Of a stretch of DNA of 37,068 nucleotides, positions 31,913 to 37,068 are shown piece after piece. The DNA lies in NCBI GenBank assembly GCA_028709885.1, contig JAQUTH010000003.1, positions 1-37,068 of the forward strand, written 5' to 3'. Both the position numbers and the translations under genes were made by a program. The first letter of the stretch is position 1, and every line of letters starts with the position of its first letter. Source of the stretch: Flavobacteriales bacterium (GTDB lineage Bacteria > Bacteroidota > Bacteroidia > Flavobacteriales > UBA1820). The notes under the pieces were generated by a model. That model worked only from the letters and a program-made list of their open reading frames with translations. It was not told the DNA's origin and made no database searches.

Positions 31913-33625
31913 ATGACTGAACAAAACGAAGCACAAGATAGCGAAAAAACAGCATCGCTCAATTTTCTTGAAAATATCATAGAAGAAGACATAAAAAGCG
32001 GCAAGAACAACAGCGAAGTACATACCCGTTTTCCTCCTGAACCAAATGGTTATCTGCACATTGGACACGCCAAGAGCATTTGCCTAAATTTTGGATTGGC
32101 AAAAAAATACTCCGCACCATGCAACCTCCGCTTTGACGATACCAACCCTGCAAAAGAAGACCAAGAATACGTTGATTCCATAAAAAAAGATGTTCAATGG
32201 CTCGGTTTTCAGTGGGCAGGAGATATCAAATACACATCAGATTACTTTGACCAACTATATCAGTGGGCATTGAAATTGATAAAAGAAGGCAAAGCCTATG
32301 TAGACCACCAGACCAGTGAGCAGATAGCTGAACAAAAAGGCGAACCTACCATAGCTGGTACGGAAAGTCCATACCGCAATACATCGGTAGAGGAAAACCT
32401 TGCTGAATTTGAAAAAATGCGAACAGGAGTATATCCTGACGGTGCTTGCGTTCTGCGAGCCAAGATAGATATGGCAAGTCCTAATATGCACATGAGAGAC
32501 CCAATCATGTACCGTATTATCAATAAAGAACACCACCGCACAGGCAATAAATGGTGCATTTACCCTATGTATGACTACGCTCATGGTCAGTCCGATTATT
32601 TGGAAGGAATAACACACTCTATCTGCACGTTGGAATTTGAGGTACACCGTCCGCTTTACGAATGGTTCCTTGACCAAGTGTACAGCGCAGGACATCGCCC
32701 ACGTCAGTATGAGTTTGCGCGTTTGAACCTATCATACACCGTTATGAGCAAGCGTAAACTACTCCAACTGGTTACCGAAGGACACGTTACTGGGTGGGAT
32801 GACCCACGAATGCCTACCATTTCAGGACTCCGTCGCAGAGGATATACACCAGAGTCAATACGTCGTTTTTGTGAGACAATAGGTGTTGCTCGCCGAGAGA
32901 ACATCATAGATGTCGCTCTTTTGGAATTTAGCGTAAGAGACCACCTGAATAAGATAGCACCACGCGTTATGGCTGTTTTAGACCCTATAAAAGTGGTCAT
33001 AGATAACTACCCTGATGGTAAAACAGAATATGTTACCATAGAAAATAATCCAGAAGACCTCTCTACTGGTAACCGCGAAGTTCCATTTGGAAAAGAGGTA
33101 TACATAGAACGCGACGATTTCATGGAGGATGCTCCTAAAAAATTCTTCCGTCTTCGTCCTGGTAGCGAGGTTCGCTTAAAAGGCGCATACATCATCAAAG
33201 CTGAGAGCGTTGTAAAAGATGCCGACGGAAATATTACAGAAATACATTGCTCTTACGATGCCGATTCTCTATCTGGTACCGGTAGCGAGGCGTCTATGAG
33301 AAAAGTAAAAGGTACTCTTCACTGGGTGCCTGTAAAAGAGGCTGTAAGTGCCGAGGTACGTCTTTATGACCGTTTGTTTAACGATGAAGCTCCTGACGGA
33401 CACAAAGACCATGATTTCAAAGAATATCTTAATCCTTCTTCTTTGACAGTGATAAACGATGCCAAAATGGAGCCTTCTATCAAAAAATTCAAAGCAGGGG
33501 ACAGCATGCAGTTCCAACGCATAGGTTATTTCTGTGTTGACCCAGACTCCACAGAAAATAAAATGGTATTTAACCGCACCGTAGGTCTTAAAGATTCATG
33601 GGCAAAAGAGCAGAAAAAAGCATAA
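31913..33625 (+). CDS. glnS: glutaminyl-tRNA synthetase
   Basis: Charges tRNA-Gln with glutamine. The 570-residue class I synthetase has the HIGH motif at 49-52 ([15 protein letters not shown]), the KMSKS-type motif VMSKRKL near 272, and the Gln-specific [17 protein letters not shown] block. [21 protein letters not shown] leads into the C-terminal beta-barrel anticodon-binding region (about 340-560), which is full length. I start at ATG 31913 ([10 protein letters not shown]); the TTG at 31883 would lie inside the -7 box, so it cannot be the start if that box is used. Its presence suggests direct charging of tRNA-Gln in this organism. Confidence 0.96.
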   Translation: MTEQNEAQDSEKTASLNFLENIIEEDIKSGKNNSEVHTRFPPEPNGYLHIGHAKSICLNFGLAKKYSAPCNLRFDDTNPAKEDQEYVDSIKKDVQWLGFQWAGDIKYTSDYFDQLYQWALKLIKEGKAYVDHQTSEQIAEQKGEPTIAGTESPYRNTSVEENLAEFEKMRTGVYPDGACVLRAKIDMASPNMHMRDPIMYRIINKEHHRTGNKWCIYPMYDYAHGQSDYLEGITHSICTLEFEVHRPLYEWFLDQVYSAGHRPRQYEFARLNLSYTVMSKRKLLQLVTEGHVTGWDDPRMPTISGLRRRGYTPESIRRFCETIGVARRENIIDVALLEFSVRDHLNKIAPRVMAVLDPIKVVIDNYPDGKTEYVTIENNPEDLSTGNREVPFGKEVYIERDDFMEDAPKKFFRLRPGSEVRLKGAYIIKAESVVKDADGNITEIHCSYDADSLSGTGSEASMRKVKGTLHWVPVKEAVSAEVRLYDRLFNDEAPDGHKDHDFKEYLNPSSLTVINDAKMEPSIKKFKAGDSMQFQRIGYFCVDPDSTENKMVFNRTVGLKDSWAKEQKKA

Positions 33626-33642
33626 AACTCTTGTCAGAAACT

Positions 33643-33673
33643 AAAAAAGCTCGCCGAAAGGCGAGCTTTTTTT
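33643..33673. terminator. bidirectional intrinsic terminator
   Basis: GCTCGCC (33649-33655) / GGCGAGC (33660-33666) with a GAAA tetraloop, preceded by six A and followed by seven T. It lies between glnS and the convergent DUF2490 gene. Confidence 0.95.
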
Positions 33674-33685
33674 ATGCAAATCAAA

Positions 33686-34363
33686 TTAGAATATTCTGTA
33701 ACGGAAGAAAAAACGAACCCTCTGAGCGTAGGAGGTTGGACTCATTATTTTGTAATTATACGCATAGTTGTACTCAAAAATGAAAGTCAAACGTTTTGTA
33801 GGGGAGAAACCAGCGCGTCCGCCTATCCAAAAAGCATCGGCAAAATGTTCTTTGTTGTTCCAAAAATTAAGTGTTTCCACCAACGCCTCAATGTATGGTT
33901 TTTTTTCTTTCCACACTGGTAATGAGTATCTTATGTGTGGGCGAAAACGTATTCTCGCACCAAAGTTAAACTCATCTGCATTGCTATCTTTGGAAAATAT
34001 TTCCTCTTGACGTATTCTTATTCCTATTGAAAAACGATGCCATGAAGGCGTTTTCATGTTTATCTGTTGATAAATGCCTATTTCGTCTTTATTTGCAGTG
34101 AAATCATCCCAAGAAAGAGTGTACCAACCACCTACTTCACCAGTAAAGTGCTTGTTAATGAAGTAAGTAGCCTGTGGACGAAACAAAAATGACTGGCTAC
34201 CTTTGAAGTTGTTTATGCGGTAATCTACCTCAGGTGTAAAACGCCATTTGCCATTTTTGGTGTACATATCTGGATAAAACTCTATCCACCCTCCAGTGGT
34301 GGTTTGCGCAAATGTTTCTATTGATAAAAAAGCAAAAAAGAGTACAAATATCTTTTTATTCAT
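33686..34363 (-). CDS. DUF2490 outer-membrane beta-barrel protein
   Basis: A 225-residue exported protein (signal peptide ending near FAQ, residue 20). The mature chain is a series of amphipathic strands with aromatic girdles, such as TPEVDYRINNFKGSQSFLF and RFSIGIRIRQEE, and ends in FFFRYRIF with a terminal Phe, the usual mark of outer-membrane barrels. GGWIEFYPDMYT near the start fits DUF2490, which in Bacteroidetes is an uncharacterised barrel. It begins 21 bases after the glycosyltransferase gene, so it is likely the last gene of the menC group. What it does is unknown. Confidence 0.85.
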   Translation of the reverse strand: MNKKIFVLFFAFLSIETFAQTTTGGWIEFYPDMYTKNGKWRFTPEVDYRINNFKGSQSFLFRPQATYFINKHFTGEVGGWYTLSWDDFTANKDEIGIYQQINMKTPSWHRFSIGIRIRQEEIFSKDSNADEFNFGARIRFRPHIRYSLPVWKEKKPYIEALVETLNFWNNKEHFADAFWIGGRAGFSPTKRLTFIFEYNYAYNYKIMSPTSYAQRVRFFFRYRIF

Positions 34364-34384
34364 AATGCTATTATTTGGTAAGTG

Positions 34385-35392
34385 TCAGTGTTTGAACATG
34401 TAAGGGAATGCTTTTTCTACATCTTCATAGTAAATAAGTCTGCATGAAGAATAGATAAATCCCCATCCATATCCCACAAACATGAACACCGAAGCAGCCA
34501 CAGATAATAGCCCTACTATGAAACTTTTATTTATGTAAGTAGCTGATACTAAAATGGTAAGCAAATAAAGCAAAAGCAAAATCATAAGTCCAGGAGCAAA
34601 TACTCCAGCCAAGAGTGAAAGAGCCATAAACCCTAAGAAAAACGAAGGGAACATATAAGTCAGTTTGGCAGTGCCGGGGAACATTCTGTTAAGAATAGGG
34701 CGTGCCATACCAAAATGATACACCTGACGGAAAAAATCATCAAGAGATGTACGTCTTTTGTGATACACAAACAAATCCTCATCCCACGCTGTTGTGAGGT
34801 CATTTCTCCATATACGGTGTGTGTATTCTATATCTTCGCCCACTCTCTGACGAGCAAAACCACCTGCGGTATCGTATGTTTTTTTGGAAATAACCATGTT
34901 GTAACTGCGCAGCTGGCGTTTTCCACTCATATTTCCCTTGCCACCGCGAAGACCACCTGTGGTAAAAAATGATGTCATTGCGTAGTTTATAGCCTTCTGA
35001 ATATCTGTAAAAGAAGGATGAGCGCGGTCAGGACCACTTATTGCATCGGGCGGAGTGGTGGAGGATATTAGTTTGTTCAGCGTTATAAAATAATCTGACG
35101 GTACCAAACAGTCCGAATCCAGTATCACAAAATATTCACCAGAAGCATGTTCCATACCGTAGTTTCTGGATGCTCCCGGGCCAGAATTGTTTTTTTCCAA
35201 ATACAAAATCTGCATTTTATCGCTATAAGAGTCGCATACATCTTTTGAGGTGATGGATGAACCGTCCTCTACAACAACTATTTCATAAGTGAAATCTTCT
35301 GGTTTATAAGCTGTGTATATGCTTTCTAACAGTTCTGAGAGTTCATCAGGACGGTTGTAAATAGGTACTATGACTGAAATTTTATTGCTCAT
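34385..35392 (-). CDS. family 2 glycosyltransferase, membrane-anchored
   Basis: A 335-residue GT-A fold enzyme. The nucleotide-binding start SVIVPIYNRPDELSELLESI is at about 6-25, followed by VVVEDGSS and LDSDCLVPSDY (about 92-102) with the D-x-D metal site. A catalytic-type acid lies in RVGEDIEYTHRIW. The final 90 residues hold two to three membrane helices, so the enzyme is held at the inner membrane facing the cytoplasm. It likely adds a sugar to a lipid-linked or surface glycan. Its ATG overlaps the menC stop (ATGA), so it is translated with menC although the two have no obvious shared pathway. Confidence 0.9.
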   Translation of the reverse strand: MSNKISVIVPIYNRPDELSELLESIYTAYKPEDFTYEIVVVEDGSSITSKDVCDSYSDKMQILYLEKNNSGPGASRNYGMEHASGEYFVILDSDCLVPSDYFITLNKLISSTTPPDAISGPDRAHPSFTDIQKAINYAMTSFFTTGGLRGGKGNMSGKRQLRSYNMVISKKTYDTAGGFARQRVGEDIEYTHRIWRNDLTTAWDEDLFVYHKRRTSLDDFFRQVYHFGMARPILNRMFPGTAKLTYMFPSFFLGFMALSLLAGVFAPGLMILLLLYLLTILVSATYINKSFIVGLLSVAASVFMFVGYGWGFIYSSCRLIYYEDVEKAFPYMFKH

Positions 35393-36459
35393 ATTTCTAT
35401 TGTATTCTTTTGATATGTTGTCAAAAATCTTAGGATTTCTTCACCCGAAGGAAAATTTTCGCTAAGGTGAAAAAAACCGTTTTTTATTTCAAAAGGATAA
35501 GGCACGTTATTGGTAAAAAGACCACCTGTACCTAATCCCTGAGGGGTTTCTATTCTGTTTTTTGCAGTGAAACGCGCTATTGCATCCAGTCCAACATTGG
35601 ATTCCAATGCAGAAGTAACCCAATAACCAATATTCATCTCATCTGCGTAATTCATCCATTTTTTAGTCTTTGAAAGACCACCTAAAAGCGTGGGTTTGAG
35701 GATGATATATTGAGGTTTTATCTCATTTAAAAGCCGTTTTGGGTCATTCACACCTATCAATTCCTCATCCAAAGCTATCGGCAGAGGAGTATTGGCGCAA
35801 AGGGAAGACATTTTTTCCCATTCCCCTGCACGTATAGGCTGCTCAATAGAGTGAAGCGAATAGTCAGAAAGGCGTTTTAGGCGTTCCATTGCATCTTTGA
35901 AAGCAAAAGCTCCATTTGCATCCACGCGTATAGTTATCTCTTTTTCAGAGTATTGAGAACGGATATGTTTTATCAATGACAGTTCATCATCAAAATTAAT
36001 AGCTCCTATTTTTAGTTTTATGCACTGAAATCCGAGTTCTATTTTTTCATGTATCTGTCTGAGCATCTGCTCTTTGCTACCCATCCACACCAGTCCGTTG
36101 ATAGGTATGGACATTTGCCCACGTGTGAAAGGACTTTCTAAAAAAGTCTCGCCTTTTTCCATAGCTGAAAGGTTGCCCTGCGCTATTTCAAGTCCAAAAT
36201 TTATAGACGGAAAAGCCGTTAAATCAGGTACATTTTCACCAGCATTTATGGCTTTACATACGTTGGAAATGATTTTTTCATAATTTGGTACGTCATCACA
36301 CGAAAGACCTTTGAACATTCCACATTCGCCTATGGATGTTAGTTCGCCTTTTTTTAGTACCAAAAACCATGTATCTTTATCGTACAGTATGCCTCGTGAA
36401 GTACCAGAAGGTACTTTGAAGTGGAGTGTGTGTTTTATGTACGACGCTGTAACGCTCAT
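35389..36459 (-). CDS. menC: o-succinylbenzoate synthase
   Basis: Dehydrates SHCHC to o-succinylbenzoate in menaquinone synthesis. The 356-residue enolase-superfamily protein has the catalytic pair KLK (Lys148, Lys150), metal ligands Asp180 (VDANGAF), Glu206 (SIEQP) and the DEE at 231-233, and Lys255 (ILKPTLLGG). WVTSALESNVGLDAIARF and QGLGTGGLFTNN near the end are typical of the Bacteroidetes MenC type, as opposed to dipeptide epimerases of the same superfamily. No other men gene lies in the window. It is first in the group menC-GT2-DUF2490. Confidence 0.92.
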   Translation of the reverse strand: MSVTASYIKHTLHFKVPSGTSRGILYDKDTWFLVLKKGELTSIGECGMFKGLSCDDVPNYEKIISNVCKAINAGENVPDLTAFPSINFGLEIAQGNLSAMEKGETFLESPFTRGQMSIPINGLVWMGSKEQMLRQIHEKIELGFQCIKLKIGAINFDDELSLIKHIRSQYSEKEITIRVDANGAFAFKDAMERLKRLSDYSLHSIEQPIRAGEWEKMSSLCANTPLPIALDEELIGVNDPKRLLNEIKPQYIILKPTLLGGLSKTKKWMNYADEMNIGYWVTSALESNVGLDAIARFTAKNRIETPQGLGTGGLFTNNVPYPFEIKNGFFHLSENFPSGEEILRFLTTYQKNTIEI

Positions 36460-36534
36460 GGTGTATGCCGTAGCTATGTGATTTGTGCTTTTATTTTATG
36501 TAAAATGATATTTTGGTGTATATTTTACAGTGTG

Positions 36535-36542
36535 CAAAATTA
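36535..36542 (-). promoter_or_regulatory. -7 promoter box of the menC group
   Basis: TAATTTTG on the minus strand fits TAnnTTTG, 75 bases before the menC ATG. The long leader and lack of a -33 make it tentative. Confidence 0.33.
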
Positions 36543-36649
36543 CTGAAATTTTTTTATAAAGTGAAAACTATATTTTACCTACTGTATAGTATGGTATTTT
36601 TAGGCTATAAAATGGCTTTTTTAGACTAAAAAAAGGTGTTTTGATTTAT

Positions 36650-36657
36650 TATATTTG
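36650..36657 (+). promoter_or_regulatory. -7 promoter box of the Omp85-like gene
   Basis: TATATTTG fits TAnnTTTG, 24 bases before the ATG at 36682. Confidence 0.42.
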
Positions 36658-36681
36658 TATCCTATTTGTAGAAGATATTAT

Positions 36682-37068
36682 ATGAAGATAAAAATATTTT
36701 ACATTTTTGTTTTATACTTTATTTTTAATGCCAATGTAATGTCTTACAACGCGTTAGATACTTTGCGTATTCAAAAAGAAGATGCAAAAGATACAGTTGT
36801 AATCTCTGATAGTACTGGAAAAAAAACGGTTTGGCGGAAATTTATAGACTACTTTAAAAATGCCAACCAAGATAAAACGACGTATAAAAAGTTTGATTTC
36901 AGTATTTTGGGAGGACCTCATTATTCATCCGATACTGAATTTGGAATAGGACTGGTGGCTTCTGGACTTTATCGTCAGGATATAAGTGATACTTTGACTC
37001 CTCCGTCTAACCTTTCTGTGTATGCAGATGTCTCTACCATAGGTTTTTACCTTCTTGGAATACGTGGA
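36682..37068 (+). CDS. Omp85 / BamA-TamA-like outer-membrane protein (N-terminal part)
   Basis: The first 129 codons are present; the gene runs past the end of the window. A signal peptide (hydrophobic to about residue 15, cleavage near NVMS) is followed by a polar stretch and then FDFSILGGPHYSSDTEFGIG and STIGFYLLGIRG, which I associate with Bacteroidetes BamA/TamA-like surface-antigen proteins. These start the beta-barrel almost at once, without a long set of POTRA domains. Such proteins insert or translocate others across the outer membrane, or act as stand-alone barrels. The truncated end prevents a firm choice. It is divergent from menC with a clear -7 box. Confidence 0.7.
   Translation, partial: MKIKIFYIFVLYFIFNANVMSYNALDTLRIQKEDAKDTVVISDSTGKKTVWRKFIDYFKNANQDKTTYKKFDFSILGGPHYSSDTEFGIGLVASGLYRQDISDTLTPPSNLSVYADVSTIGFYLLGIRG

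Noticed and set aside
35389-36459. Dipeptide epimerase
   Set aside because: Same superfamily and catalytic lysines, but the TSALESN and QGLGTG blocks fit o-succinylbenzoate synthase better.
1-37068. CRISPR array, insertion sequence, prophage or integrated element
   Set aside because: No regularly spaced repeats, transposase, integrase or phage gene, and the reading frames tile the window as normal core genes.

Overview
The window is a compact stretch of chromosome from a member of the Bacteroidota, most likely the order Bacteroidales. The evidence is: A-rich, Shine-Dalgarno-less start regions; repeated intergenic copies of the Bacteroidetes -7 promoter box TAnnTTTG; lineage-typical families (DUF5606, DUF2490, S46 dipeptidyl peptidase, family-10-like lipoprotein, PorE-like OmpA protein, cyclophilin-FKBP fusions); and the tpiA neighbourhood DUF1599 / DoxX-like / tpiA. 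I see no insertion sequence, phage gene, integrase, CRISPR array, tRNA or rRNA. Both ends cut through genes.

Layout. 1-1085: an iron-sulfur / flavin electron-transfer pair resembling AsrA-AsrB or sulfhydrogenase beta-gamma subunits. 1139-2644: a glycoside-hydrolase-like lipoprotein. 2704-5898 (minus): kdsC-maf-ruvX-def-DUF5606, then an unknown gene behind its own terminator. 5980-6825: miaA, divergent from kdsC. 6826-9085 (minus): a LuxE-like acyl-protein synthetase followed by a Sel1-repeat protein. 9206-11943: an orphan lipoprotein and two tandem cyclophilin-FKBP prolyl isomerases, one a lipoprotein and one without an export signal. 12007-18742 (minus): purU, a PorE-like TPR/propeller/OmpA/LysM envelope protein, a CstA-family transporter and recN. 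18743-19254: the only long gene-free stretch, with a candidate small RNA or leader ending in a strong terminator. 19255-21969: dnaB and a SUFU-domain protein. 21981-22780 (minus): gtrA-crcB. 22969-24239: metF and a small two-helix membrane protein. 24243-25649 (minus): a MATE transporter. 25772-28223: DUF1599, DoxX-like, tpiA. 28282-31740 (minus): S46 peptidase and MINPP-like phosphatase. 31913-33625: glnS. 33686-36459 (minus): menC, a family 2 glycosyltransferase and a DUF2490 protein. 36682-end: start of an Omp85/BamA-like protein.

Most genes are housekeeping: translation (def, miaA, glnS), DNA replication and repair (dnaB, recN, ruvX), one-carbon metabolism (metF, purU), lipopolysaccharide and quinone synthesis (kdsC, menC) and glycolysis (tpiA). 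A second theme is the envelope: lipoproteins, periplasmic peptidase and phosphatase, the PorE-like protein and outer-membrane barrels. I found no convincing new defence or mobile system. The best leads are the untranslated element before dnaB, the LuxE-like enzyme beside a Sel1 protein, the tandem dual-family immunophilins and the LysM-bearing PorE-like protein.
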